Shown here: piece by piece, positions 14,640 to 24,145 of the stretch
How the letters are laid out: the number at the start of each line of letters is the position of its first letter
Numbering within the stretch: position 1 is the first letter of the stretch
Source of the DNA: Saprospiraceae bacterium
Lineage (GTDB): Bacteria; Bacteroidota; Bacteroidia; Chitinophagales; Saprospiraceae
DNA length: 60,414 bases
Assembly: GCA_030729925.1 (NCBI GenBank)
Contig: JANQWK010000011.1
Coordinates: forward strand, 1 to 60,414
Direction of reading: 5' to 3'
Notes under the pieces: model-generated
The model's input: only the letters and a program-made list of their open reading frames with translations
Databases searched by the model: none
Told to the model about the DNA's origin: nothing
Program-made: the position numbers and the translations under genes

Positions 14640-17057
14640 ATGAGGGCCATAAAAAACCTTTTTATCTTAAGTCTGGTTCTTTTGAGCAGCGTCCAGATGT
14701 TGTCCGCCCAAAGCGGTACCATCAAAGGCACCATCCGGAACGCCCTCAACAACGAACCCCTCCCTTTTGTCAATGTTATCATAGAAAATACAGACCAGGG
14801 AACGGTCACGGATGACAACGGCTTCTACGAAATTACCGGCCTCACGGCAGGTATCTATAATATACGGGCTTCTTTTATCGGTTTTCGCGAGCAGGTGGCC
14901 TTCGAAATACAGGTCACGTATGCCAAACCAGCCGTCCTGGATTTTTTACTCGAAGAGGCCGCGGAACAACTCGTAGAAGTGGTGGTTAAGGCCGATCCCT
15001 TCCGGAAAACAGAAGAAAGTCCGGTGTCGCTGCGCAATATTGGTGTCGCTGAAATTCAGCGCAACCCGGGAGCCAACCGCGATATTTCCAGGGTGATCCA
15101 AATTCTTCCCGGCGTGACGGCGGGACTGGCTTTCCGCAATGATATCCTGGTGAGGGGTGGGGGACCGAATGAAAACCGCTTTTTCCTCGATGAGGTGGAA
15201 GTGCCCAATATCAACCACTTTGCTACCCAGGGAGCTTCAGGGGGACCGGTAGGACTGATCAATGTCAATTTTATCAAAGAAGTGGATTTCTTCACCGGCG
15301 CTTTTCCGGCCAACCGGGGCAACGCACTCAGCTCTGTCATGAACCTCCGCCAGCGCGATGGTCGCGACGACCGAATGGGCGCTAATTTTACCCTGAGCGC
15401 TACGGATGTCGGGTTGACCCTCGAAGGGCCAATCAACGATAAAACCACCTACCTGGTGTCTGCCCGGCGCTCTTACCTGGAACTGCTTTTCGATGTACTG
15501 GGCTTGCCCTTTTTGCCAACGTATAACGACTTCCAGCTGAAAATCAAGCACAAACCCAATGAAAAAAGCGAATTTTCGATCATCGGATTGGGCGCTATAG
15601 ATCAATTCAACCTCAACCTGGATGCCAATGAGACCGAGAACCAGCGCTTCCTGCTCGAAAACCTGCCGGTGTCTCCGCAGTGGAGCTACACCCTCGGTGC
15701 CGTTTACAAACGCTTCGATGAGAAAGGCTACTGGACTGTGGTGGCCAGCCGCAATATGCTCAACAATGAGTCTAAAAAATACTTCAACAACGACGACAGC
15801 AGCGAGGAAAACCTCCTCCTGGATTATCAGTCGCGCGAAATGGAAAATAAGTTTCGACTCGAGCGGACCACTCGGGTCAAGGACTACAAATTTAATTTCG
15901 GGGTAGGGTACGAATATGCCAGGTACCAGGTTAGTACATTCAACAAGATTTTTACCTTCTCCGGAGCCCAAACCATTGATTTTACTTCCAACTTAGACCT
16001 CCACAAATATTTTGGGTTTTGGCAGGCCAGCCGCAACCTGATGAGCGACAAACTCATTTTGTCCCTGGGCGTGCGCGCCGATGGAACTTCCTACTCAGAT
16101 AACATGCGCAATCCGCTCGAGCAACTGTCCCCGCGCTTTTCTTTGTCGTACCGCCTCAGCGAAAAATTGGCCTTCAATTTCAACAGCGGGATCTTCTATC
16201 AGTTGCCCCCTTACACGATTCTCGGCTATCGCGAAAACGGAAGACTCGTCAACCGCGAAAATAAAATTGACTACATCGCCAACAACCAGCTGGTGGCCGG
16301 TTTCGAGTGGAACATCGGCAACTCCACCAAGGCCAGCATCGAAGGCTACCTGAAAACTTACCGCGATTATCCCTTTTTGCTGCGCGACAGCATTACCCTG
16401 GCCAACCGGGGAGCCGATTTTGGGGTGGTAGGCAACGAACCGGCGGTGCCCATTTCTCGCGGGCGCACCTACGGACTGGAGTTCCTGATCCAGCAGCGCT
16501 TGTTTAAAGGCTTCTTCGGACTAATTTCCTATACCCTCGGTCGTAGCGAGTTTGAGGACAAAGATGGCGTCTTTCAACCCTCAGCATGGGATTCCCGGCA
16601 CATCCTCAACTTATCCCTTGGCAAACGCCTCAAACGCGACTGGGAAATCGGAGTCAACCTGCGCTACCAGAGCGGATTGCCCTTCACCCCCTTCTCCGAA
16701 AATTCTGCCCTGGTGCAGAATTGGGATGTCAATGGCAGAGGGGTCAAAGATTTCAGCCAGTTGAACACGATCAGACTGGGCAGCGCAAATACCCTGGACG
16801 TACGCGTGGACAAAAAGTGGTACTTCAAAAATTGGAACCTCAACTTGTATTTCGATGTGGAAAATATCCTGAGCAATGCTGTGGTGGTGCCGGAACTGAT
16901 TCTCGACCGTCCTTTGGATGAGAATAACACTCCCATAGGTCCGGGGGTCATCGTTAACCCCGATGCTCCTGCAAGCCTGCAACGCTACCGACTCAAAGAA
17001 ATTTCCGATGCCCAGGGAACCTTTGTGCCCAGTATCGGACTGATCATAGAATTGTAA
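14640..17057 (+). CDS. TonB-dependent receptor with carboxypeptidase-regulatory-like domain
   Basis: This 805-residue outer-membrane receptor has a signal peptide (residues 1-22, ending MLSAQ), a carboxypeptidase-regulatory-like beta-sandwich (~25-105: GTIKGTIRNALNNEPLPFVNVIIENT...GTVTDDNGFYEI), a plug domain (~120-230, including DILVRGGGPNENRFFLDEVEVPNINHF split around its GG turn) and a ~22-strand barrel to the C terminus. ATG 14640 is preferred over ATG 14601, because the earlier start puts basic codons before the signal peptide. The substrate cannot be told from the sequence. It is divergent from an aldose epimerase. No SusD-like partner is present, so it is not a SusCD-type glycan system. 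Confidence 0.88.
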   Translation: MRAIKNLFILSLVLLSSVQMLSAQSGTIKGTIRNALNNEPLPFVNVIIENTDQGTVTDDNGFYEITGLTAGIYNIRASFIGFREQVAFEIQVTYAKPAVLDFLLEEAAEQLVEVVVKADPFRKTEESPVSLRNIGVAEIQRNPGANRDISRVIQILPGVTAGLAFRNDILVRGGGPNENRFFLDEVEVPNINHFATQGASGGPVGLINVNFIKEVDFFTGAFPANRGNALSSVMNLRQRDGRDDRMGANFTLSATDVGLTLEGPINDKTTYLVSARRSYLELLFDVLGLPFLPTYNDFQLKIKHKPNEKSEFSIIGLGAIDQFNLNLDANETENQRFLLENLPVSPQWSYTLGAVYKRFDEKGYWTVVASRNMLNNESKKYFNNDDSSEENLLLDYQSREMENKFRLERTTRVKDYKFNFGVGYEYARYQVSTFNKIFTFSGAQTIDFTSNLDLHKYFGFWQASRNLMSDKLILSLGVRADGTSYSDNMRNPLEQLSPRFSLSYRLSEKLAFNFNSGIFYQLPPYTILGYRENGRLVNRENKIDYIANNQLVAGFEWNIGNSTKASIEGYLKTYRDYPFLLRDSITLANRGADFGVVGNEPAVPISRGRTYGLEFLIQQRLFKGFFGLISYTLGRSEFEDKDGVFQPSAWDSRHILNLSLGKRLKRDWEIGVNLRYQSGLPFTPFSENSALVQNWDVNGRGVKDFSQLNTIRLGSANTLDVRVDKKWYFKNWNLNLYFDVENILSNAVVVPELILDRPLDENNTPIGPGVIVNPDAPASLQRYRLKEISDAQGTFVPSIGLIIEL

Positions 17058-17079
17058 GAATATTGGGAAAATCTGCGTA

Positions 17080-17125
17080 AATTCCGTTTTTTGGAGCCAA
17101 TTTTACTTTTTCAAAAAACGGAATT
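17080..17125. promoter_or_regulatory. Perfect 14-bp inverted repeat abutting the start codon of the YfiT-like gene
   Basis: AATTCCGTTTTTTG (17080-17093) and CAAAAAACGGAATT (17112-17125) are exact reverse complements separated by 18 nt. The right arm ends on the base immediately before ATG 17126. In mRNA the hairpin would sequester the whole ribosome-binding region; in DNA it could be an operator. There is no T-run after the stem, so it is not a standard terminator for the upstream receptor gene. Confidence 0.75.
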
Positions 17126-17662
17126 ATGCAGGACCTTGATAAACTTCGCTTTCCCATTGGGAAATTCGTTCGGCCGGAGGCTTATTCGGAAGAACAAATG
17201 AATGAGTGGATAGAAACGATTACGATGCTCCCCAACGAGTTGTACGATCTGATGACGGATATTCCCGAGGAGGACGACTCGATATTGGATCAGCCTTATC
17301 GCCCGGGAGGATGGTCGGCCCGACAGGTCATCCACCACTTGGCCGACAGCCACATGAATAGCTTTATCCGCTTCAAACAGGCTTTGACCCAGGATAATCC
17401 TACGATTATGGCTTACGATGAGAATGCTTGGGCACAGACACCCGAGATCACGCACTCGCCCGTTGACTTTTCCCTGATGCTGCTGAGCGGTGTGCACTTG
17501 CGCTGGTCGGTACTGATGGAATACATGCAGGAAGCTGACTGGAAAAGAACTTTTTACCACCCCGAACACCAAACGAGCTTTGAATTGCGCTATGCGCTGG
17601 CGATGTATGCCTGGCACAGCGAACACCATTTGGAGCACATAAAAATGGCACTCAGGGCCTGA
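17126..17662 (+). CDS. YfiT/DinB-fold bacillithiol-transferase-like metalloprotein
   Basis: This 178-residue four-helix-bundle protein of the DinB/YfiT superfamily has three metal-site histidines in family positions: the IHHLADSH block (H70/H71/H76) and WHSEHHLEH at 163-171. It matches the YfiT subgroup over its full length, including GGWSARQVIHHLADSHMN, RFKQALT and NPTIMAYDENAWA. Relatives are annotated as metal-dependent hydrolases or bacillithiol S-transferases that detoxify electrophiles. The actual thiol cofactor in this organism is unknown. Its start codon directly follows a perfect inverted repeat, and it lies 28 bp upstream of a secreted peptidase gene on the same strand. Confidence 0.88.
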   Translation: MQDLDKLRFPIGKFVRPEAYSEEQMNEWIETITMLPNELYDLMTDIPEEDDSILDQPYRPGGWSARQVIHHLADSHMNSFIRFKQALTQDNPTIMAYDENAWAQTPEITHSPVDFSLMLLSGVHLRWSVLMEYMQEADWKRTFYHPEHQTSFELRYALAMYAWHSEHHLEHIKMALRA

Positions 17663-17690
17663 TGGTTTGGATTTCTAAAATTTTGTTGTC

Positions 17691-20075
17691 ATGAAAAAAA
17701 CAGCCTTCTTTTGCGGACTGCTCCTTTGGAGCTACGCATCTTTGATGGGGCAGGGGACGCCGGTGCCCAACCAATCGGTGCTGAACATAGACCGGATCAT
17801 GTCCGGTGATGATTTTGTAGGGTACCTGCCGGAAGACATCCGCTGGTCGGCCGATAGCCGACAGATCTATTTCAGCTGGAATCCCGACCGGGATACCCTG
17901 CGAAGCCTGTACAAGGTAGGTCTGGACTTGGGCGCAAAGCCGGAACGGGTATCCCCCGAAGAAGAAGCCGGGTTGTACCGCGGCGGAACATCCAATCTGG
18001 ATCAGTCTCAGTTGCTGTTTGTGCGCAATGGCGACCTGTTTATTCGAGACACGCGAACCGGCACTAACCGGCAACTCACCCATACCATCGAACGCGAGAG
18101 CGATCCCCGCTTTGCCGCAGACGAACAGATCCTCACTTTTGTTCGCAACAACAATATCTTCAGTTGGAACCTGAGTACCCACCAAATTACTCAATTGAGC
18201 AACTTTTTGCCCGGCAAGGAAAGACCCGAAAAGCGGGCACTCGAATTTGAGACCTGGCTGGAGGAAGACCAACTGGAGTACTTCGATATCCTGGCGACCC
18301 GGAAGGCCACTCGGGAGGCAAGGGAACGTCGCAATGAAGCCCTTCAGCCCAAAAGGCCAAAGGCTATCTACTATGGCGACGATATGCTGACCAATATCCA
18401 GGTCAGTCCGGATCTGCGCTTCGTGACTTACACCCTGGTCACCCGACCCAAAGCCCCTGCAACGGTGGTACCCAACTACGTCACTGAATCCGGTTTTACC
18501 GAAAACATCAACACCCGCGCCAAGGTGGGAACTCCGGGCAATACCTACCAGACCGGTATTTACGATACCGTCAGGGACACTTTTTTTGTCCTCGATACCA
18601 AGCAAATTCCCGGGATCTACGACAAACCAGCCTTTTTGCAAGACTACCACAAGGGAGAAGCGACTTTTGAAGCCCAATACAAACAGCCCCGCCCTGTGTA
18701 TGTCGCCGGCCCCTATTTTTCACCCGACAGCAAGGCATTTGTCGTGATTCGCGCTCTGGACAGCAAAGACCGCTGGATCATGCAATTGGATCCCCTGACG
18801 GGAAAACTGGACCTGCTGGATCGCCAGCACGACGAAGCCTGGATCGGCGGACCGGGCATCGGATGGGTAGCTTCCGGAGGCAATGTAGGCTGGATGCCCG
18901 ATGGCCAGCACATTTGGTTCCAATCCGAGGCAACCGGCTTTTCCCATCTCTACACCATAAACGTCAACACGGGTGAACAAAAAGCACTTACCTCAGGCAA
19001 CTTTGAGATCTTGGAGGCCTATTTGTCTCCCGATAAAAGTCGTTTTCACGTCAGTGCAAACGCCGAAGGCCCTCACCAGCAGCATTTTTACCACCTGTCG
19101 CTGGACGGAGGATCCTTGGAGAAAATAACATCTGAAGTCGGCGGGCACCAGGTAACCCCTTCACCGGATGGGAAGTACCTGGCGATCAGTTATTCTTACA
19201 GCAACAAGCCCTGGGAATTGTATGTGATGGAAAACAAACCGGGAGCCGAGATGCGTCAGCTTACCCAGTCCACCAGTGCAGCTTTCCGGACGTACTCCTG
19301 GCGAGATCCGGAAATCGTATGGTTTGAAGCCAGCGACGGAGTAAAAGTCCCCGCCAGAATCTACCGGCCTAAAAAACCGACCAAAAACGGCCCCGCAGTG
19401 ATGTTCGTACACGGCGCAGGGTACCTTCAGAACGTTCACCAATGGTGGAGTAGCTATTTCCGGGAATACATGTTTCACAACCTGCTGGCCGACAACGGCT
19501 TTACGGTACTGGATATAGACTATCGCGCCAGTGCAGGATATGGCAGAGACTGGCGGACGGCCATTTACAGGCACATGGGAGGCAGAGACCTTGGCGATTA
19601 CATAGACGGGGCGGCTTTTTTGGTCAAGAACTATCAGGTGGATCCCGGTAAGATTGGCATATACGGCGGATCCTACGGTGGATTTATGACGCTTATGGGG
19701 ATGTTTACCAGTCCGGGAACCTTTGCCAGCGGTGCAGCGCTGCGTTCGGTAACCGATTGGGCGCACTACAACCATCCTTACACCGCTAATATCCTCAACA
19801 CCCCTGTAGAAGACAGTATCGCGTACTACCGGTCTTCCCCCATTTATCATGCAGCAGGATTGCAGGGGCAGTTACTCATCCTGCACGGCATGATTGACAC
19901 CAACGTGCACTTTCAGGATGTCGTCCGGCTGGCCCAGCGGCTCATTGAGTTGCGCAAGGACACCTGGGAATTTGCCGTTTTTCCGCTCGAAGACCATGGA
20001 TTTGTAGAACCAACCAGTTGGGCCGACGAATACTCGCGTATTTACCGGCTGTTTTATCAAACATTGAAGCGTTGA
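17691..20075 (+). CDS. S9-family prolyl oligopeptidase / dipeptidyl-peptidase IV-like serine peptidase
   Basis: This 794-residue exported peptidase has a signal peptide (MKKTAFFCGLLLWSYASLMG). An eight-bladed-propeller-type DPPIV_N region spans ~40-540 (repeated SPD, DIRWSADSRQIYFSWN, HQVTPSPDGKYLAISY). A C-terminal alpha/beta-hydrolase follows. The triad can be read as Ser661 in GGSYGG, Asp736 in HGMIDTNVH and His769 in EDHGF. It probably releases dipeptides or short peptides in the periplasm. The size and layout match Bacteroidota S9 dipeptidyl peptidases. Substrate specificity is not decided here; the DPP4 double-Glu motif was not identified with certainty. Confidence 0.92.
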   Translation: MKKTAFFCGLLLWSYASLMGQGTPVPNQSVLNIDRIMSGDDFVGYLPEDIRWSADSRQIYFSWNPDRDTLRSLYKVGLDLGAKPERVSPEEEAGLYRGGTSNLDQSQLLFVRNGDLFIRDTRTGTNRQLTHTIERESDPRFAADEQILTFVRNNNIFSWNLSTHQITQLSNFLPGKERPEKRALEFETWLEEDQLEYFDILATRKATREARERRNEALQPKRPKAIYYGDDMLTNIQVSPDLRFVTYTLVTRPKAPATVVPNYVTESGFTENINTRAKVGTPGNTYQTGIYDTVRDTFFVLDTKQIPGIYDKPAFLQDYHKGEATFEAQYKQPRPVYVAGPYFSPDSKAFVVIRALDSKDRWIMQLDPLTGKLDLLDRQHDEAWIGGPGIGWVASGGNVGWMPDGQHIWFQSEATGFSHLYTINVNTGEQKALTSGNFEILEAYLSPDKSRFHVSANAEGPHQQHFYHLSLDGGSLEKITSEVGGHQVTPSPDGKYLAISYSYSNKPWELYVMENKPGAEMRQLTQSTSAAFRTYSWRDPEIVWFEASDGVKVPARIYRPKKPTKNGPAVMFVHGAGYLQNVHQWWSSYFREYMFHNLLADNGFTVLDIDYRASAGYGRDWRTAIYRHMGGRDLGDYIDGAAFLVKNYQVDPGKIGIYGGSYGGFMTLMGMFTSPGTFASGAALRSVTDWAHYNHPYTANILNTPVEDSIAYYRSSPIYHAAGLQGQLLILHGMIDTNVHFQDVVRLAQRLIELRKDTWEFAVFPLEDHGFVEPTSWADEYSRIYRLFYQTLKR

Positions 20076-20100
20076 TTTAGCAGACTTAATGCTACTTTTG
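20072..20100 (+). promoter_or_regulatory. Candidate Bacteroidota promoter for the 960-residue TonB receptor
   Basis: TTG (20072-20074), an 18-bp spacer, and TACTTTTG (20093-20100) match the TTG / TAnnTTTG form. The element overlaps the peptidase stop codon. A second -7-like box, TATATTTG, lies at 20179-20186 but has no well-spaced -33 element. Either would give a leader of roughly 60-150 nt before ATG 20254. Confidence 0.45.
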
Positions 20101-20253
20101 CGTAGCTTTGTGAAGCTGAAAAATATAATTATTCTGTAAGAATTAATTTTTGTACAATTTTATCGCGCAAAGAAAAACTATATTTGTATTACATTCTTTA
20201 AATATTCGCGTACTTATCCAAATTTATTCAATCTATCACGAAACTTAAGCGTC

Positions 20254-23136
20254 ATGAGGAAAAACGTATACTTATTCATGTTTATGGCATTCCTGTGCTG
20301 TTCTTTTACAGCATTCGGGCAATCTACCATAACGGGATCCGTATGGGATGCCGAATCGGGGGAGCCCCTTATCGGTGCTACCATTGCCATTAAGGGCAAG
20401 GTAGCCGGTACTATTTCTGACTTTGATGGAAACTTTGAGCTGAACACCGGCGAAGCTTTTCCACTGACCTTGATTATTTCTTATACCGGTTACACGACAC
20501 AAGAAGTTGCCGTCAGTGCAGCAGGCAGCGTAGGTAAAATCGAGCTGGAGACAGCGGCGGTATTGACCGATGAGGTGGTGGTATCGGCTTCGAGGGTAGA
20601 GGAGAGCATTTTGGAAGCTCCTGTTACGATCGAAAAACTGGATCCGATTGCGATCCGGCAGTCTTCCACGCCTGACTACTACGACGGACTTGCCAACCTG
20701 AAGGAGGTTTCTGTTGTAAGTGGTAGTATGACGCTGACTTCGGTCAACACGCGTGGTTTTGGAGCGGTTGCCAATGAGCGTTTCGTACAGTTGATGGATG
20801 GTATGGACAATGCGGCGCCTTTGTTGAACTTCCCTACGGGTAACATTGTAGGTATCGGCGAACTGGATATCCACAGCGTGGAATTGGTGCCTGGTGCAGC
20901 ATCTGCCCTTTATGGTCCAAACGCATTCAATGGTATCCTTTTGATGAACTCTAAGAATCCATTCCGTTATCAGGGTTTGAGCGTACAAACCAAATACGGT
21001 ATTACGGATTCAGATGCGGGTGGGTCAGATCCTTACTATCAGGTTGCTGCGCGCTATGCGAAGGCGTTCAACGACAAGTTTGCGTTCAAACTAAACGTTT
21101 CTTACCTGAAAGCAACAGACTGGAGAGCAAATGACTATACCAGTGGTCGCGAAACGGAGGCCATCACCAATCCTTCGGGAGTAGGTGCGCCTAACTTTGA
21201 CGGTTTGAATATGTATGGTGACGAGGCTGAGATTGTAGTTCCTATGGCAGCGCTAGCGGCGCCATTGTCGGCGGCACTTGCAGGGCCTTTCTCTCAGGCA
21301 ACCGGTATTCCTGTGCCTCAGATGCAGGCTATTTTGGGGGGCATCATCCCTTCTCTGCCTTCTTTGGATCTGCGCAGAACAGGTTTCCGCGAAGAGGATT
21401 TGTTGGCCAACAATGATGCTTCCAGTTTGAAAGCGGATGCGGCTTTGCACTACCGATTGACGGAAGATGTGGAGGTATCGCTCAACTATCGTTACGGATC
21501 TGGTAATACGGTTTATCAGGGCGGTGAGCGCTATGTACTGGATGGATTCAGCCAGCAATTCTTGAAGCTGGAGTTTACGGGTTCCAACTTCTTCCTGAGA
21601 GGCTACACTTCATTTACCGATGCGGGTGATTCTTACAACCTGAGCGCACTGGGTGCGTTTGCCAATGAGCGGTTTCGTCCAACGGGTGCTGCTTGGGTAC
21701 CTACTTATGCCGGAACTTATGCGGCCAACCTTATTCCGATTTTGTTGCAGGGTGGTTCTATCACTCCTGCAGCGGTAGCGGCTGCGCATGCAGCGGGTCG
21801 CACTGCTGCAGATGCGGGCATTCCGCGTCCGGGTAGTGCAGAATGGCAGGCAGTGGTTGACGCTACCAGAGAAGATTTCTTCCAGAGAAATCCTCCGGGT
21901 GCAGGATTTTTCGATGATTCGAGGTTGTCTCACGTAGAGGGTAACTACAACTTCAAAGATAAGATCAAGATATTTGATTTGTTGGTCGGAGGTAACTTCC
22001 GCCAGTACAACCTATTCTCTGACGGAACGATCTTCAACGAGAATCCCGATGGTGTGGGTGACAACGAAAGGATCAAAATCAACGAGTGGGGTGCGTATGC
22101 TCAGATTTCTAAGAAATTGGCAAACGACCGCTTGAAATTGACCGGTTCGGTGCGTTACGATAAGAATGAAAACTTCGACGGACAGTTTTCTCCGCGTTTG
22201 TCAGGGGTATATTCTGCCGGCGCGAACCGCGAGCACAACTTCCGGGCTTCTTTCCAGACTGGTTTCAGAAACCCTGGTACGCAGGCGCAGTTCATTTTCT
22301 TCCCATCGAGCTCCGGAACCTTGTTGGGTAGTGCCGAGGCCAATGCGCAGCGGTATGGCGTGCACAATGGCGGGGCTTATACCAACCAATCGTACAATGC
22401 CTTTTTGGCTTCTGTACTTGCAGGTGCGCCCAATCCGGGATTGTTGCAGACGGTCAACATCCCTTACGTACAGCCAGAGCGCTTGACAGCGTATGAGATC
22501 GGCTACAAAACGATCATCAACAAGAAGTTGTTCCTGGACATCAACTACTACAGAAACATTTACCAGGATCCTATTGTAGGACAAACTGTACGGGTGAAGG
22601 CAGGTACCAGCCACCAGGGCGTTGCGCTTCCGGGTGTGGATGATGTACTGGCAGGAAGAGCCACTTCTGCTACTCCTTTCAGACCCTACGTCAATGCTTC
22701 TGAAGAAATCACTTCTAATGGTGTGGGTGTGGGTTTCCGTTACAACCTGGCTAAGAACTACCAGTTGTATGGTAACTACAACTACGCTTCATTTGAAGTT
22801 ATTGATCCGGGACCAGACTTCGAAGCGGGCTTTAACCTGCCTGAAAACAGATTTGTGGTGGGACTTTCCAACCGCAAATTGGCTAAAAACCTTGGTTTTG
22901 ACGTGAGCTACCGCTGGCAAGATGCGTTCGAATGGCAGAACAGTTTTGCCTTCGGCGACATCCCGGCTTATGGCGTGGTGAATGCACAGTTCAACTACAA
23001 TGTTGAAAGTCTGAAGACAGTTGTCAAACTGGGCGGAACCAACCTGTTTGGAGGTGATTATGTCACCAACGCGGGTGGTCCTTTCATCGGACGCATGTAC
23101 TACATCTCGCTTACTTTTGATGAGTTTATGAACTAA
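20254..23136 (+). CDS. TonB-dependent receptor, 960 residues
   Basis: This is an outer-membrane receptor. It has a signal peptide (1-22, FLCCSFTAFG), a carboxypeptidase-regulatory-like domain (~24-110: TITGSVWDAESGEPLIGATIAIKG, split here from GTISDFDGNFEL), a plug (~115-235, with VNTRGFGAVANERFVQLMDG and VELVPGAASALYGPNAFNG) and a barrel ending in an aromatic residue-rich strand (MYYISLTFDEFMN). Codon choice is strongly biased towards a small set, as in highly expressed genes. An insertion rich in Ala, Gly and Pro (~330-375) could form a surface loop. The substrate is unknown. It is followed at once by a strong terminator, so it is probably monocistronic. Confidence 0.9.
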   Translation: MRKNVYLFMFMAFLCCSFTAFGQSTITGSVWDAESGEPLIGATIAIKGKVAGTISDFDGNFELNTGEAFPLTLIISYTGYTTQEVAVSAAGSVGKIELETAAVLTDEVVVSASRVEESILEAPVTIEKLDPIAIRQSSTPDYYDGLANLKEVSVVSGSMTLTSVNTRGFGAVANERFVQLMDGMDNAAPLLNFPTGNIVGIGELDIHSVELVPGAASALYGPNAFNGILLMNSKNPFRYQGLSVQTKYGITDSDAGGSDPYYQVAARYAKAFNDKFAFKLNVSYLKATDWRANDYTSGRETEAITNPSGVGAPNFDGLNMYGDEAEIVVPMAALAAPLSAALAGPFSQATGIPVPQMQAILGGIIPSLPSLDLRRTGFREEDLLANNDASSLKADAALHYRLTEDVEVSLNYRYGSGNTVYQGGERYVLDGFSQQFLKLEFTGSNFFLRGYTSFTDAGDSYNLSALGAFANERFRPTGAAWVPTYAGTYAANLIPILLQGGSITPAAVAAAHAAGRTAADAGIPRPGSAEWQAVVDATREDFFQRNPPGAGFFDDSRLSHVEGNYNFKDKIKIFDLLVGGNFRQYNLFSDGTIFNENPDGVGDNERIKINEWGAYAQISKKLANDRLKLTGSVRYDKNENFDGQFSPRLSGVYSAGANREHNFRASFQTGFRNPGTQAQFIFFPSSSGTLLGSAEANAQRYGVHNGGAYTNQSYNAFLASVLAGAPNPGLLQTVNIPYVQPERLTAYEIGYKTIINKKLFLDINYYRNIYQDPIVGQTVRVKAGTSHQGVALPGVDDVLAGRATSATPFRPYVNASEEITSNGVGVGFRYNLAKNYQLYGNYNYASFEVIDPGPDFEAGFNLPENRFVVGLSNRKLAKNLGFDVSYRWQDAFEWQNSFAFGDIPAYGVVNAQFNYNVESLKTVVKLGGTNLFGGDYVTNAGGPFIGRMYYISLTFDEFMN

Positions 23137-23160
23137 GATAAACAGGCACCTGCCTGTAAC

Positions 23161-23200
23161 AAAAAGCCCCCGGTGACTGTACGTCATTCGGGGGCTTTTT
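23161..23200. terminator. Rho-independent terminator after the TonB receptor
   Basis: A perfect 12-bp stem (AAAAAGCCCCCG at 23161-23172 with CGGGGGCTTTTT at 23189-23200) with a ~16-nt loop starts 24 bp after the stop codon. The A and T flanks make it capable of working in both directions. Confidence 0.93.
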
Positions 23201-23260
23201 CGTTAAAAGGCTACATAATTTTCCTTATATTGGGGAACGAACACCTAAAATCTGTGTACC

Positions 23261-24145
23261 ATGCAAATGCTGACGATCGTACTGGGAATTATCTTTATCC
23301 TGTTGCTGCTGAGCCTACTGGCTACTACAATTATGGAACTCGTATCGAGTTTGATGCAGCTTCGCGGAAAAAACCTGGAAAGGGCACTCCGGAACATGCT
23401 GGCTTCCTCGGATCTGGACGAACGCATATTGGAGGCCTTCAAGCAAAATGCGCTGTACCGGCAATTGTCGTATCGCAATGGTAAAAAGCTCAGCGCGCCC
23501 TCTTATGTTAGTCCGCAGTCGTTTCAAGCTATCCTCATGAATATCCTGCTGGAGGGCAGGGAACAGAACCTGGAGAATATCCGGGGGAGCATTGACAAAT
23601 TGGGCAACCAGGATCTCCGCGAGGTATTGCTGCAGCTTCTGAATGAGTCTGAAAACAAACTGGATGATTTCAGATCCAAGGTACAGGGCTGGTACAATGA
23701 TGTCATGGATCGCTCTACGGCCTGGTACAAGCAAAATACCCAAAAATTGCTAGTGATGATTGGCTTTGCACTGGCTGTTGTCTTTAACGCCGATACCATT
23801 GCCATCTACCAGCGCTTGGGAGCCGATCCGGAGGCCTTGCAGCAGGTCGTCACCATGGCGGAGGCTTATGTGGCCGGTAATGATGTCGAGGCTATCCGGC
23901 AGCGCGACCCTGAGTTTGAGCAGATTTACCAGAATTTGAAAAACCTGGTGCAGCAAGACTTGGAGGCCGCCCGCCGTCCTTTGGGATTGGGTTGGGATAA
24001 TGGCATAGCCCAAATGGGACCCTTGGACTGGCTGACCAAGTTGCTTGGCTGGGTGGTTACGGCCCTTGCGGTATCGTTGGGTGCTCCTTTTTGGTTTGAC
24101 CTGCTGAAAAAAATCGTCAATATCCGCCAGTCGGCCAAAAATTAA
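23261..24145 (+). CDS. Uncharacterised membrane protein with three hydrophobic segments
   Basis: This 294-residue protein has hydrophobic segments at ~3-25 (IVLGIIFILLLLSLLATTI), ~165-182 (LLVMIGFALAVVFN) and ~263-283 (LLGWVVTALAVSLGAPFWF). Between the first two is a charged, mostly helical region of ~135 residues with alternating acidic and basic stretches, probably coiled. A second helical region (~185-250) lies between segments 2 and 3. I do not recognise a named domain, although similarly built unknown membrane proteins occur in many bacteria. It stands alone between a terminator and a convergent thioesterase gene, with which it overlaps by 4 bp at the 3' ends. Confidence 0.75.
   Translation: MQMLTIVLGIIFILLLLSLLATTIMELVSSLMQLRGKNLERALRNMLASSDLDERILEAFKQNALYRQLSYRNGKKLSAPSYVSPQSFQAILMNILLEGREQNLENIRGSIDKLGNQDLREVLLQLLNESENKLDDFRSKVQGWYNDVMDRSTAWYKQNTQKLLVMIGFALAVVFNADTIAIYQRLGADPEALQQVVTMAEAYVAGNDVEAIRQRDPEFEQIYQNLKNLVQQDLEAARRPLGLGWDNGIAQMGPLDWLTKLLGWVVTALAVSLGAPFWFDLLKKIVNIRQSAKN

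Noticed and set aside
17080-17125. Inverted repeat as a terminator of the upstream TonB receptor gene
   Set aside because: The stem is AT-rich, the run after the right arm is the start codon itself, and there is no T-run.
17652-18677. Minus-strand open frame opposite the S9 peptidase
   Set aside because: The peptidase carries a signal peptide, propeller and full catalytic triad; the antisense frame has no recognisable features.
14640-23136. SusCD-type polysaccharide utilisation locus around the two TonB receptors
   Set aside because: No SusD-like lipoprotein or glycoside hydrolase is present in the region.
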